From Prorocentrum cordatum (lineage: Eukaryota > Sar > Dinophyceae > Prorocentrales > Prorocentraceae): DNA of 64,000 nucleotides. The position numbers and the translations under genes were made by a program. The stretch lies in NCBI GenBank assembly GCA_963575745.1, contig CAUYUJ010000769.1:106001-170000 (forward strand). The letters are read 5' to 3'. A model generated the notes under the pieces. The model searched no databases and was not told the origin of the DNA. It worked only from the letters and a program-made list of their open reading frames with translations. The first letter of the stretch is position 1. Each line of letters opens with the position of its first letter. Shown piece by piece: positions 12,791-21,760 of the stretch.

Positions 12791-13244
12791 ACCGCGCCGA
12801 GCGGCGCCTCCTGCGAGGCAGGGCGGCTGCCCCCTGCGGCGAGAGCTCGTGCTGCTGCGGTGAGCTGCTCGCTGCCGACGTCGTCCACGGCGTCGGCGGT
12901 GCCGTCGTGGCCGGGCAGAGGGCCCACTGGCACCGTGCGGCCTCTCCGTCGTGCCGATGGCGCGAAGCGGCGCGAGCGACGAGGACCCGTGGTGCGTGTG
13001 CTTCTCGAGCCGCCCCCTTCCGAGGACGTGGGGTGTGTGTGGCAGGAGCTCTGGTTCGGCCCTGGCGGGAGTGCGGAGGATGGAAGCCCGCGCCGGGGTT
13101 CGCGCCAGTGGCGAGGCTCCTGAGCCTGGCGGAGATACCTCCCGGAGCTCCACAGGGGAGCCCGATCGAGAGAGAAAGAGAGAGGAACAACTCGCAGAGC
13201 TCCTGGAACGAAACGGCGGGGCTGGAGGAGCAACGCGGGCGCAC
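10029..13244 (-). CDS. LINE-type polyprotein fragment: RT C-terminal part plus RNase H
   Basis: An uninterrupted 1,071-codon frame. Roughly the first 150-165 residues (down to about 12,790) look unrelated, are Arg/Ala/Pro-rich, and probably come from flanking DNA, so the ATG at 13,244 is unlikely to be native. After that come an RT palm segment with the YIDD catalytic box (residues about 239-242, 12519-12530), a zinc motif resembling zf-RVT (CECG...HH...CC, about residue 600), and an RNase H domain (about residues 683-830). The D-E-D-D set is visible as AVDGSS, MAENFS, MHADCK and RAADLH. A Cys-rich tail (CVRCGCW...C...C) follows. RT motif A and any endonuclease are absent. In the family, RT copies the element RNA at a nicked target and RNase H removes the RNA. 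The absence of stops over about 2.7 kb suggests recent insertion. Confidence 0.85.
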   Translation of the reverse strand: MRPRCSSSPAVSFQELCELFLSLSLSIGLPCGAPGGISARLRSLATGANPGAGFHPPHSRQGRTRAPATHTPRPRKGAAREAHAPRVLVARAASRHRHDGEAARCQWALCPATTAPPTPWTTSAASSSPQQHELSPQGAAALPRRRRRSARCHRRAPEEVLRGRLLACGMPMPILKLIFNTWQSPRIIRLGLHHSCTVLFATFGLPAGCAFADVAVRAFTITEYDQLVRRNPSIDFMSYIDDTGVHVCGHDRDIVAGVAIQAGAQFQAVSRRFQATLTDKVAVVASDSVLGMEVATKLGLAKDKSKPAVAYLGTDFACGRRRAQARTAGKRKMRLRKSSQRLAKAAKLKSMKKSDERLGRVYTTGIKMAAHYGVEVNGVDDQELLAIRRQALSYLAPATRGASLRAKLALHGEPAAREAMAPALQWSKMIWHAVAFPSDALVGLTELERMWDRVFSQVQSDVSWAQTRGPISRIPLCLARARWKPVSATKWIDQDGITIQLTQCPPAMLGKMFSTAFQAAHEKSLGEKWGFAEGFRANLDVVRSCLRSKTKYNKYQKYVVQASACDCLWTEQLAHDNGYVTLRAGRCECGEPDTTHHRLFCCQLPAVVQAREEAEVPLTFLDEAREDPGSLPHLKGVASVRPGDIPLVKGAPEAMVLDGLGEAFPDLEPEKSVQFVGHSDNLHIAVDGSSTNPILSCFQRVAYAVVLFDPQAEATLSVVRGTVPGGFPQSPAMAENFSIAVACQIADRSSYMHADCKAAISQALLPEHEQLRASKVFAGVSAFARSLSGHGHIRSIQHVKAHRSEGVIDHLPLVERAPAKGNRAADLHAKEALKMHAPIGPEAANRLESEVETARHFVKLAASALPAFQSRAKRVRPFARHRSVKSAPGWHEWESGLLGMQCKHCLVVAHEGTPQEALGCSGAPDFVRQVARRSLGHLIVGVASHEIHPRAPEPSQAKLSRLKFLCVRCGCWARRCSRNLDKECQRPSRKGREVLSKYSRGLGPSSRVRQLIDRAAAVTAMSVVPKPRSKTLACTSAPSAHSSAPTVPEYERRMAALAERVRAKEALQAEE

Positions 13245-13383
13245 TGCTGGGCTGGCTGGCGAGCATCACCTCGGCGAGGCGCAGCGAGCCCCGCCGTCGT
13301 TGAGGGGCGACGATGGGGGGGGGCTGGCATACATCCCCAAGGCGTTTTTTTTTCTTCCTCTGGGGCCCGGAACGACGGCTTGA

Positions 13384-13420
13384 AATATTGAGCAGACGCG
13401 CGTGAGGTAACCGCCGTCGG
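13384..13420 (+). repeat. 37-nt direct repeat, left copy
   Basis: Begins AATATTGAGCAGACGCG and ends ACCGCCGTCGG. It is identical to 14318-14354, bracketing about 900 bp of different sequence. Confidence 0.9.
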
Positions 13421-13449
13421 CGTGTGGAAGATGCTTTTCCGTTCGTCGT

Positions 13450-13556
13450 GAACGCCGTCGCCGTCGTCGTCGCCGTCGCCGTCGCCGTCGTCGTCGTCGT
13501 CGTCGTCGTCGATGCTCTTCTGTTCGTCGTCGTCGTCGTCGTCGTCGTCGCCCTCC
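13450..13556. repeat. GTC/CGTC microsatellite
   Basis: Imperfect (GTC)n. The same trinucleotide class dominates 6715-7184. Confidence 0.9.
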
Positions 13557-13584
13557 CCTCAGGCGCGCCAGCCAAAGCGAAATC

Positions 13585-13660
13585 AAAGCGAAATCGAGCA
13601 ACGTCGTAGCTGAGTCGAAGGCAAAGCGAAATTGAGCAACGTCGTAGCTGAGTCGAAGGG
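13585..13660 (+). repeat. 38-bp tandem duplication
   Basis: Two near-identical 38-bp units, each with AAAGCGAAAT and AACGTCGTAGCTGAGTCG. A partial third start (CAAAGCGAAATC) precedes them. Confidence 0.85.
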
Positions 13661-13779
13661 AAGCCCCTTCCCTTTGATCCCTTCCCCGCCGGGGGTGGGA
13701 CGGGGTGGGGTGGGGGTCCGGGGGGGGGTCCCGGGGGGGGGGGGCAGATGCGCATCCCCCCTGGGATGTCCCGGGACCT

Positions 13780-14260
13780 AGAAAAGCTCCCAGACTGGCC
13801 AAGAGTGCCCCAAGAGGCTTCCAAGACGGCTCCAGAGGGCCCCGAATCGCCGAACCATCGGTCGAAGACGCCAAGGTAGCCTCCAGACGGCCCAAGAGAT
13901 TGCCAAGACGCTCCAAGAAATCTCCAAGAGCACTCCCAAGAAGGCACGAAGAGGGAAACATCAATGACTTCCTGAGAAAGTTTTTGACAGATTTTGGCGT
14001 TCTCGCCGTTTCAACTTGCCGACGCTCCAAGACGGCCCCAGATGCCCCCAAGGTTGCCCCAAGACGACCCAGGAGGCCTCAAGAGAGCCCCAAAATGGCC
14101 CAAGAGAGCCTCAAGACCGGCCAAGATGCCTCCAAGATGGCCCCAGAGGCTCCCCAAACGGCTCCAACAGGGTGCCCAGACGGGGGGCCCGACGAGCCCC
14201 AACGCGGCCCCCTCCCCACACGAGACCCAAAGATGCCCCGAAGAGGCCCCCCCCGCCACA
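13780..14260 (+). repeat. Degenerate CCAAGANGGC short-period repeat, copy 1
   Basis: Built of 10-16-nt units such as CCAAGAGGC, CCAAGACGGC and CCCAAGATG around a non-repetitive centre near 13945-14030. Related blocks lie at 18095-18360, 26890-27240 and 37230-37470. The copy at 26890 shares the same centre (GCACTCC.AAGA, ACTGATTTC, CCGACGCTCC), so these are copies of one dispersed repeat. Confidence 0.65.
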
Positions 14261-14317
14261 TTAGAGAACGCGTGGGTCGCCCTCCAGGGTCGGCGGCACC
14301 GGCCGTAACGCCTTCGC

Positions 14318-14354
14318 AATATTGAGCAGACGCGCGTGAGGTAACCGCCGTCGG
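14318..14354 (+). repeat. 37-nt direct repeat, right copy
   Basis: Identical to 13384-13420. It runs directly into the GGATCC-rich cluster. Confidence 0.9.
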
Positions 14355-14555
14355 ATCCCGTGAAAATCGCGCGGATCCAAATGTGGCTTTGGCGTTTGCT
14401 TCGGTGGATCCGATTTCCTTCCGCACGGATCCGATTTCGGATTCGCTGGATCCGCGTTCGGTCTTATTTTCTACGGCGGATCCGATTCTACCCCGCGTTA
14501 AATTCATATCAGTAAGTTAAAGCGGGGGGCCCGAAGAAATCGGATCCGCGGACCC
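14352..14555. repeat. GGATCCGATTT-type cluster, seven GGATCC words
   Basis: GGATCC occurs seven times in about 190 bp, usually as CGGATCCGATTT or GCGGATCCG. Spacing is irregular, mostly 20-30 bp. Confidence 0.75.
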
Positions 14556-14578
14556 CGGAACCCGCCCGTGTTAAGGCT

Positions 14579-15535
14579 CTACGGGGGAAAAGGGGTTCGG
14601 TCAGTAGCGTCCATCTCACCATCGCCATCAATGTGCTGGTCCGTGACGTGCTTGTTGACTATGCCGTCGTTAATCATCATATAGGTAATGGCTGGGCTCA
14701 TGGCATCGGAGATGTCTATGTTATTGATGGCGTCGCTGATTTGATCTTCATCGGGCTGCATGTTGTACACCAGCTGGTTGATGACCTTGTGGAATGCTGC
14801 CTTGAGGTCGACCTCTATGATCACTAGGTCGTTCTTTATCGCCTTGGCGGTGTCGAAGAGAATTCTCATCAGCATGTGGTTGAAGTCCGTGCTGTAGTGG
14901 TGCCTTCCACCCATCTGCGTGGAGAACAACATATCAGGGAGGAGGTCCTTGACGCACTGCCTGATGTAGCGGTAGTGGTGCTTGATGACGGTGTTGGCGA
15001 GAGTAATGGATCGTTGGTTTGGTAGTGCCTCTTCTGCTCTTTTGCCTTTCCAGAAGTAGGTCATTCTTGATCCCTTGTGCGCCAAGCTTTCCCTGTAGTG
15101 TAGAGCGGCCTTGGTGATTGCTGGGCGCATGTGTCGAGCAACTCCACGCGGGGCAATTTTGGCCAAGTCGTCGGTGATGCAATCTGGTCCAGATGCTCTG
15201 TATGGCTTGGCCTTCGCAAGGATGTCCTGCAGCTCGTAGATGCTGGCAAAGTTGGCGATGCTCCTGGTGATGTGGCTCGTGTCCCGTGTGGTGTGATTGT
15301 TGCATCTGTCGATGATCCCCTTCTGCGTCATGAACTTTGCTGCTTCGTTGTGTCCGATGTGTTTCGTCGCTTCTTCCGCCTTCTCAGCTACGCTGGTAGC
15401 TATGTTGCCGTCCAACTTTGTCATTCGTGGGTATGTCCTTTTCTTCTGTCGTTTTCTGCCACCGAAAATCAGCAACTTCTTGGTGTACTTCCATTCTGTG
15501 TAAGCGTGGCCGTTGCTTTTTTGCTTCCATGGCAA
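14579..15535 (-). pseudogene. LINE reverse transcriptase, N-terminal half only
   Basis: A 318-codon frame. The RT fingers begin near AKPYRASGPDCITDDLAKI and RSITLANTVIKHHYRYI. Palm motif A is intact as IIEVDLKAAFHKV, with the first catalytic Asp. The frame then runs on through MMINDGIVNKHVTDQ and stops before any YxDD box, so catalytic motif C is absent and the protein cannot be an active polymerase. Loss of the 3' side is unusual for elements that integrate from their 3' end. Confidence 0.75.
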
Positions 15536-15982
15536 GCTGGGCTTGCTCCCCCAGGAAGTGGTCGTAGTCTCTGCCGATCATCTTCACGATGCTCTTCCTG
15601 GTGGTGATAAACCATTGCTTGACGGAGTCGAGAAGTATTGGTGGTCGACCTTGCTGATGTCCTGTTGGGCCACATAGTGCAGCTGGAATGTCTCGCAATA
15701 GGCGTATTGGATGGCTTCGATGGGCATCTGTAATGTAGGATCATCGTTTATGTACTTCAGTAGTTTTTGTGCTCGTCGTTTTGTCGCTGGATGCTGTAGC
15801 CCGTCGTCTGAAGCCTTCCTGGTAGATTTCATAACTTGCCTGCGGCACATGATGAAAGCCAGTGTCTCTTGTGAGATGTACTCCTGGAACTTATTTTGGT
15901 CCGTTCGTGCGAAGTTTTTTCTGCCGCCTCCATAACGGTCAGCATGTAGTAGTAGACGTGCTCGTCGTAGTTCATGTCCCAT
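15384..15982 (-). pseudogene. Linker between LINE endonuclease and RT, frameshifted
   Basis: Two overlapping frames (15584-15982 and 15384-15698) carry Lys/Gln-rich, non-repetitive protein that joins the endonuclease to the RT part once frame changes near 15,915, 15,635 and 15,510 are allowed. No named domain is seen. Its order and spacing match the interdomain region of LINE ORF2 proteins. Confidence 0.6.
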
Positions 15983-17112
15983 GTTGGGTGTATCGTAGAA
16001 TTGAGCTCGTTCTTGAACTTTCGCACCGCCTTTTCGGACTTCAACTGGTTCCTATCGGTCTTCGGGAGGAAATGCCTAGGTGCTGTATGTCGAACCGTCC
16101 ACTGCGCTGTTGCCGTGACTGGAGTATGGTCTTCTCTGTTGCTGTCGTGCTTCTTCTGCTTCTTCATGGTCTCGATGTCGTTGAGTGTGTGAACAACTGT
16201 AACATGTGGCGTCCACGCCTCGTTAGCCAGTATGTAATGTATTCGATGCTTGTTGCCGTGTCCGTCGCGCCATGTGTGGTGGTTCTTGCCGTTGGAGATC
16301 TTGGTGTTAATGATGGTGTGCCTTCCCTCTGCGGCCACCTCGTGCAGCCTCTTGCCGTTGCCGTCCTCTGTTTGTGGGAGTCCTTTTCCGCCGACCCATT
16401 GAATTTGTACCTCGCCCACCCTTCCGTTGGCACCGGTCAGTATGATGCCTGGTTTGTACTTCCTTATGTCCTTGTTTAGTGCCTCCCAATCTTTGTTCTT
16501 GTCATCGTCGTTCTTCTTGTTATGCGGAGAGTGGCTGACGCAAATGATCAACTTGACAGGGCTGGTTTCGATCTTGACGATGAATACGCGGGGCTCGCTG
16601 ACTAGTACGTGACACTGGCCTGGCTCGAAATACTGGACACCGCTCTTGCCATCCGCGAACGGCTCCTCCAGATTTATCCAAAGCTCGCATCCCGCATTGT
16701 AGTTGTCGTGAGGGCTGATGATGATGATGATGTAGTCGCCGTTGCTAGTAGTGGTCCTCCGCTCGTTCCTCGCCTCCTGGATGCCGACAATATGGAGCTT
16801 GTGTTTTTGGAATTGTCGTCGTAGCGCAGGTCCTCTCCACATGTGGGCGATTCGTGCTGCTTTCGTTTGTTTCTTCTGTTGCTTTCTGTCGGCTTCACGT
16901 ACGCTCTCTACATTGTAAGTGGCAAAGTTCAACGCCACCGTTGTGTCGGTCGAAGTAGTCGCGAACGGGGCCATCAAGTGGTGTTTCTCTGCCGATCTCG
17001 TCGGTATTCCGAATCGGAGATGCCGTTCCACCCTCGTTGGGTAAGCTGCTTTGTCTGGATGTTCTGGCTGGAGCAATCCTTCCCATGGGTAGAACTTAGA
17101 TGCTCTGATCAT
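15829..17112 (-). pseudogene. LINE endonuclease (APE/EEP-like) fragment
   Basis: A frame of 427 codons; the same frame stays open upstream to about 17,180, so the ATG at 17,112 may be internal. Recognisable endonuclease blocks in order: FATYNVES, HIVGIQEARNE (metal-binding Glu), TGANGRVGE, HHTWRDGHGNKHRIHYILAN and REDHTPV (catalytic His). In the family this enzyme nicks the genomic target to prime reverse transcription. Two positions look damaged: the block usually read as GDxN has Gly at 16432-16434, and the usual IDYI has His at 16237-16239. Both fit single-base changes from Asp. The true frame leaves this ORF near 15,915, so its last about 28 codons are out of frame. Confidence 0.78.
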
Positions 17113-17189
17113 GTCCTCGAAGTTGTACGGGATGACGTCGTAGTCTTCACCCTTGTCGTATCGCCGTCGTGTCCTTTTGGCCAGGCCAT

Positions 17190-17356
17190 CTCCTCCTCCT
17201 CCTCCTCCTCCTCCTCCTCCTCCTCCTCCTCCTCCCCCTCCCCCTCCTCCCCCTCCTCCCTCTCCTCCCCCTCCCCCTCCTCCCCCTCCTCCCCCTCGTC
17301 CCCCTCCTCCTCCTCCTCCTCCTCCTCCTCCTCCTTCTCCTCCACTCCTCCTCCTT
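17190..17356. repeat. TCC/CCC microsatellite
   Basis: (TCC)n with CCC interruptions, adjoining the 5' side of the minus-strand LINE relic. Confidence 0.92.
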
Positions 17357-17469
17357 CAAGAAAGCTCCTCCCCGTCGCGCCACCGGGCGTGTTGTTTAGG
17401 GCGGGGGCGGGCATTTCGCCTGAGTCCTCCTATCAATCTATGATCTCGGAGCTTGAAGCGTCTAACAGT

Positions 17470-17639
17470 TACAGTCGGGCTGCTGAAAGAAGGAACGCTG
17501 AATAAGGAACGCAACCCCTTCTTGGCCCTGTAAGCGCCTCCGTGCCCCAGGAGGGCAATAGGAACAGCACTGGAGGAACCTAAGGAACATCGAGCCCCTT
17601 CCGAACCAACATGTTCCTTATTTCAGCGTCTTGATTGTA
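17470..17639. mobile_element. TA-flanked CAGTCGGG element (Tc1/mariner-like MITE), copy 1
   Basis: Starts TACAGTCGGGC and ends GATTGTA. Interior has the family words AGGAACG, ATAAGGAACG, CCTAAGGAAC and GTTCCTTATT. It is 170 bp and non-coding. The right end is diverged. Confidence 0.65.
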
Positions 17640-18094
17640 CACCGAAGGATCGCAGGTCGTTGTCAAAAAGGGTTCTCGCCTTGACGCTTCGTCTTAAACA
17701 GCCGAGCAATGACACAGATTGGGAGGAAGTCGAACTGGGACTCTCACCTCAGCGCAGGTCGTCTTATACACTTACGGCAACTTCACGGATGGAGGGCGGT
17801 TCGTTTTTGAAATGTGGCTCCCGCTTGCGACTTCCTCACTGTACGGTCGGGAGCTCAAACTGGTGCAACAATTCTATGGATAGTGGGCGGCTCCTTGCTA
17901 AAACTGCGCTCTCGCTTCAGATCTCCTAGAATCCATCAGTCCTCTGGGTGGAGGTGGTATGACGAACGAGTTCTCGGTTCACTCTTCCAAGCCATTTTTT
18001 CCCCTTATTCGGGGGAACCTTGCGCTTCCCCCCACCCCCTTTTCGGGATTTCGACAGGAGGGGCGGAGCGGTCAAAGCGTCCAAGATGGCTCCC
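17640..18094. other. Unassigned sequence
   Basis: No gene, array or fold-back recognised; only short overlapping frames. Confidence 0.35.
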
Positions 18095-18360
18095 AACATA
18101 GACGAAGGTAGTTCAACATAGCCTCCGACACAACTTCGAGAGGCCCCAGGACGGCTCGATGTGCCCCTGAGCCTTCCCGAGACACCGTCCAAGAAGGGAA
18201 CCTAACACCACAAGCTAAGGACAGCATGTTTGTTCTTGTTTACATTCTCAACTTTTCGATCCAGATGGGCCTGTGAGGCCTCACACTGGCCCGAAGGTGG
18301 CCAAATAAAGCCACAAGAGGGGGCCAAGAGGGCCCCAAGGGCGCCCAAGAATCTCCTCCT
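18095..18360 (+). repeat. Degenerate CCAAGANGGC short-period repeat, copy 2
   Basis: Contains AAGATGGCTCCC, CCAAGAAGGG, CCAAGAGGGC and CCCAAGGGCGCCCAAG. It is related to the blocks at 13780, 26890 and 37230. Confidence 0.5.
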
Positions 18361-18439
18361 CTGGCCCGCTCCCCACGCTTTCGCTCTCTTCCTGCCGTAC
18401 GCCCGAACGCCCCACGCTCCAGGTCGACGCCCGAACGCC

Positions 18440-18560
18440 CCTCCTGGCCGAGAGGGGGGAGAGAGTAGAGGGGCGAGGAGCAAGCTGGGTGCGCTCGCGT
18501 CATATCTGAGGTCCTGCCCCTCCCGCCCATCCCTTCCCATTGCGTAGATCCCCTCTTTAT
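18440..18560 (-). repeat. Dispersed repeat, inverted relative of 46300
   Basis: On the minus strand it reads GGGATGGGCGGG, then ATATGACGCGAGCGCACC, then CAGCTTGCTCC. The plus strand at 46300-46395 has the matching order GGGATGTGTGG, ATATGGCGCGAGCGCACC, CAGCTTGCC. Confidence 0.65.
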
Positions 18561-18597
18561 TCGCACCGTCGGACGTCGAAGGGGACAACCATCTACA

Positions 18598-18840
18598 GAG
18601 GCTACGCGTCGCATAGCACGGCATGGCATTGCGTAGCCAAGCATTGCACATCATAGCACTTCATCACAATGCATGGCACCGCATAGCGGGACATATCATA
18701 ACATAACATAGCACTGCATGGCATGTCACTGCATGACATGGCACTGCTTCGCCAAGCGTTGCATATCACACATCATTACAGAGCAAGGTATAACATCGCA
18801 TAGTAGCGGTGCATACCATAGCATAGCATACAATGGCTGC
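18598..18840. repeat. Degenerate GCATAGCACTG / GCATGGCA repeat
   Basis: Short words GCATA, GCATGGCA, GCACTGCAT and CATAGCA recur with irregular 5-10-nt spacing. Confidence 0.75.
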
Positions 18841-18877
18841 GTGAATGGTGCAATCAGAAGCCGCGCTGGAAGACCGA

Positions 18878-19065
18878 TACCTTTGAGATGAAACACCATT
18901 CGTAAAGAGCGAAAACACGGACACGAGGCCAACGCTGAAGCTGGAAAACCATTCGGAATGGCCGAAAACGCGGAAACGAGACCAGCGCTCCAGCGGGATC
19001 ACGACTTTGAAAGACCAGAAGCGCAGAAACGTGGCCAGCGCTGAACAAGAACACCATTTTCAAGA
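18878..19065 (+). repeat. Tandem repeat, three diverged units of about 60 bp
   Basis: Units share ACCATTC, GAAAACGCGGAAACGAG and CCAGCGCTGAA, with starts near 18893, 18949 and 19007. Confidence 0.7.
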
Positions 19066-19211
19066 ACCGACAGCGATCGGGTTACCGGACAAAACACGTC
19101 AGAAAACGTGTTTGCCAACGTGGACCCTACACGTACATCGCTTGCAACCAATGCTGCGCAAGCTTGATGGTGCAATCCACATGGTGCAATCCAGGTGGCG
19201 CCGTCCATGTG

Positions 19212-19341
19212 CTGGCCATCGCTCGGACGTCCATTCACTGTGTTTTTTTTGGTTTCATGCGTGGTTTTTCCGCCAAATGATCAAGGATGCTCCTCGATGG
19301 TCCTCGCCGAAGGAAAACTGCACACGTCCGAGCGATGCCAA
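19212..19341 (+). mobile_element. 130-bp CATCGCTCGGACGT TIR element, copy 1
   Basis: Starts CTGGCCATCGCTCGGACGTC and ends CACGTCCGAGCGATGCCAA. The ends are inverted repeats of about 17 bp. The interior holds GATCAAGGATGCTCCTCGAT. It is non-coding. Confidence 0.85.
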
Positions 19342-19600
19342 GTGTGGTGCGATCTCTGCGGTGCACAGCAATGTGCAGCAACGCGGCGACGGCAGCGACG
19401 AGCCTGACGGACAGCCGCTGGGGCCCATCGGCGACGGCGGCGGCGGGCGGCGACGAGCCGAGGGCCAAACTGCGACGGCGGCGACGGGCGGCGACGAGTC
19501 GGCCGGACCGCCGCTGGAGCTCAGCTACTTTCGAAGACGAGTGAGGGCCCCTGGGCTGTTCGGGGAACACCTCGTGAGATCTGGTAGCAAAAACAATACT

Positions 19601-19797
19601 GACGAACCAACAACACACACCCATACCCATAGAGGGGTCGGAGAGGGCTATGGGTGCGTGTTGTCGGATGGGGGTCCCCGCTCGAACGGGAGCGTTCCCT
19701 AGGGTCCGACTACCCGCACCCATACCCATAGCCAGTTCTCCTCCCAACGACCCCCCTATGGGTATGGGTATGTGTGTGTGTGTGTTGTTCGTTCGTC
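19601..19797. repeat. Fold-back element with about 95-bp arms
   Basis: Left arm GACGAACCAACAACACACAC and CCCATACCCATAG; right arm CTATGGGTATGGG and TGTTGTTCGTTCGTC. Inner arms continue (GGCTATGGGTGCG against CGCACCCATA) down to a centre near CCGCTCGAACGGGAGCG, so almost the whole element can fold. Confidence 0.88.
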
Positions 19798-20478
19798 AAA
19801 CACGCGGAGCGGGCAGGGTATCTTCCAGGCAGAATCAGAAGAGAGAGAAGCGTAGCAATCATATAATGTGTAACTGTGAACAGGGGAACAGGGCCCTGAC
19901 ATCCTCGCGAGGCGGAACAAAAACATGACGGCACGTTCCCGGCAATGTTCGGTCTCCAGGGTTTCCTTGTCGGGCCAGGGAACTTCAAACAACATCTAGG
20001 GATGAGAAGCTGGTCCGCTGGAAGGGGTCTAGAACTCTGGGGAGACACGTTGTGGAAAGAACCGCGACGCGAGGCTGTCAGGGGATGGGGGAGCAGAAGG
20101 ACGAGACATGAAGAAAGACCCAGACATCCGACGTCGTGATTATAAAACAACGTGGCCCCCCAAGGTCTGACCCCTTCCCAAGGACCAGCTTCTCATCCTG
20201 AGTAATCTTCCAAAGGCCCTGGGGCCCAACAGGGGCCCCCAGAGGCCAGACATCGCCCAAAACAGTTCGTACTAGTAGTATGTTTTTTTCGCGATGCGAT
20301 GCTAGGGGTCCGGGGATCAAACAACGATCCCAAGACCTGTTCCAGGGTGCGCTCCCGCCAGAATCTCGAGACGTGTCCAGCCGTGGCGACGAGCAGTTGC
20401 TTGGAGACTCAGAAAGGGCGAAAACCGTCAACATCTCCGTCGTCATGTTCTCGCGACGCGAGGCTGTCAAGACAGCAG
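19798..20478. other. Unassigned sequence with dispersed-repeat fragments
   Basis: GGCCCTGGGGCC and GGGGCCCCCAGAGGCC near 20215-20260 resemble segments at 8197, 58985 and 63675. CGCGACGCGAGGCTGTCA occurs at about 20060 and again at about 20453. No gene. Confidence 0.4.
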
Positions 20479-20920
20479 TATGGGAGGAGGAGGAGGAGGA
20501 GAAGGAAGAGGAGGAGGAGGAGAGGGAGGAGGAGGAGGAGGGGGGAGAGGGAGGAGGAGGAGGAGGAGGGAGGAGGAGGAGGAGGAGGAGGAGGAGGAGG
20601 AGGAGGAGGAGGAGGAGGCGGGAGGAGGAGGAGGAGGAGAGGAGGAGGAGGAGGAGGAGGAGGAGGAGGAGGAGGAGGAGGAGGAGGAGGAGGAGGAGGA
20701 GGGAGGAGGAGGAGGAGGGAGGAGGAGGAGGGAGGAGGAGGAGAGGAGGAGGAGGAGGAGGAGAGGAGGAGGAGGAGGAGGAGGAGGAGGAGGAGGGAGG
20801 GAGGGAGGAGGAGGAGGAGGGAGGAGGAGGAGGGAGGAGGAGGAGGGAGGAGGAGGGAGGAGGAGGAGGCGGAGGAGGAGGAGGAGGAGGGGAGGAGGAG
20901 GAGGAGGAGGAGCGACGCGA
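20479..20920. repeat. GGA microsatellite, about 440 bp
   Basis: (GGA)n with GGG and GGC interruptions; all long frames here are Glu-, Gly- or Arg-rich artefacts. Confidence 0.97.
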
Positions 20921-21212
20921 GGATGCCAAGAGGGGAGGACGGGAGGAGGAGGAGGGGACGCGAGGGGGGCCGTGCCGTGCCCGACCGGGAGCTGCCCGGC
21001 CGAGCCGCGGCCGACAAAAACCTCCGGCGAGAGCGCTGCGGCGCGCTTTTGCTCGGGGGCCCCGACGCTGGCCGGCCCCGAGGAGCGGGGGCTGCCAGTG
21101 TCTGGCAGCGGGAGGGCTGCCCCGTCTTGCTCGTCCTGTCCTGCCCCTTCTCCGGAGGGGGAGGGAGCTGGGCAAGAGGAAGGAGCGGGAGGGGGAGGGT
21201 GCTGCACGAGAA

Positions 21213-21330
21213 GGAGGAGGTGGAGGAGGAAAAGGAAGAGGAGGAGGAGGAGGAGGAGGAGGAGGAGGAGGAGGAGGAGGAGGAGGGGGAGGGGGAGGAG
21301 GGAGGAGGGGGAGGTGGAGGAGGAAGGGCT
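21213..21330. repeat. GGA microsatellite
   Basis: (GGA)n with AAG and GGG interruptions, about 300 bp after the larger GGA tract and in the same strand sense. Confidence 0.95.
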
Positions 21331-21457
21331 GCCCGACGGCGGACATCCCCACGTGTGCGTCTCGCTCCCTGGCGCCTCCCGCTGCAAGCGCCCGATCGAG
21401 AGGGGGCCTCAGCCTGTGGCGACCGAGTCCGAGTGCGTTCTCGCCCTGCCCCTTCTC

Positions 21458-21593
21458 CTGGCCATCGCTATCGCTCGGACGTCCATTCCCTGTGTTTTTT
21501 TCTGGTTTCGTGCGTGTTTTTTTCGCCAAATGATCAAGGATGCTCCTCGATGGCCCTCGCCGAGAAAAAATGCACACGTCCGAGCGATGCCGA
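21458..21593 (+). mobile_element. 130-bp CATCGCTCGGACGT TIR element, copy 2
   Basis: Starts CTGGCCATCGCTATCGCTCG, where six bases (ATCGCT) of the left end are repeated. Ends CGTCCGAGCGATGCCGA. Confidence 0.82.
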
Positions 21594-21634
21594 GTCTTTC
21601 GGGCACACGCTATCATGGATTTCTTGGATCCGTG

Positions 21635-21760
21635 GGTCTGGCGCGCTGGCGCCAGGTCCACGGATCGGGAAGACTACCCCCCTGAATGGTTTCGCGACGC
21701 GGCGTGTCGAATTCGTATGGAAGCGGGACTCGTCGCTAATCCACGCGCCAGATCCATGCT
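21635..21760 (+). repeat. Dispersed GC-rich repeat, relative of 42400
   Basis: Begins GGCGCCAGGTCCACGGATCG and ends CTAATCCACGCGCCA. The order matches 42400-42520 (GGCGCCAGATCCATGGATCG ... CTAATTCACGCGCC). Near 21830-21890 a palindromic GGCGCC-rich stretch resembles the centre of 44061-44211. Confidence 0.55.

Larger units (their letters stand above)
14579..17190 (-). mobile_element. Non-LTR retrotransposon, decayed and missing its 3' half
   Basis: On the minus strand an APE-type endonuclease is followed by a linker and the first half of an RT domain, then sequence identity is lost at about 14,600. At least three frameshifts separate the parts (near 15,915, 15,635 and 15,510). No YxDD box, RNase H or 3' tail follows. 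The 5' side starts at a pyrimidine tract at 17,190-17,356. Confidence 0.8.
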
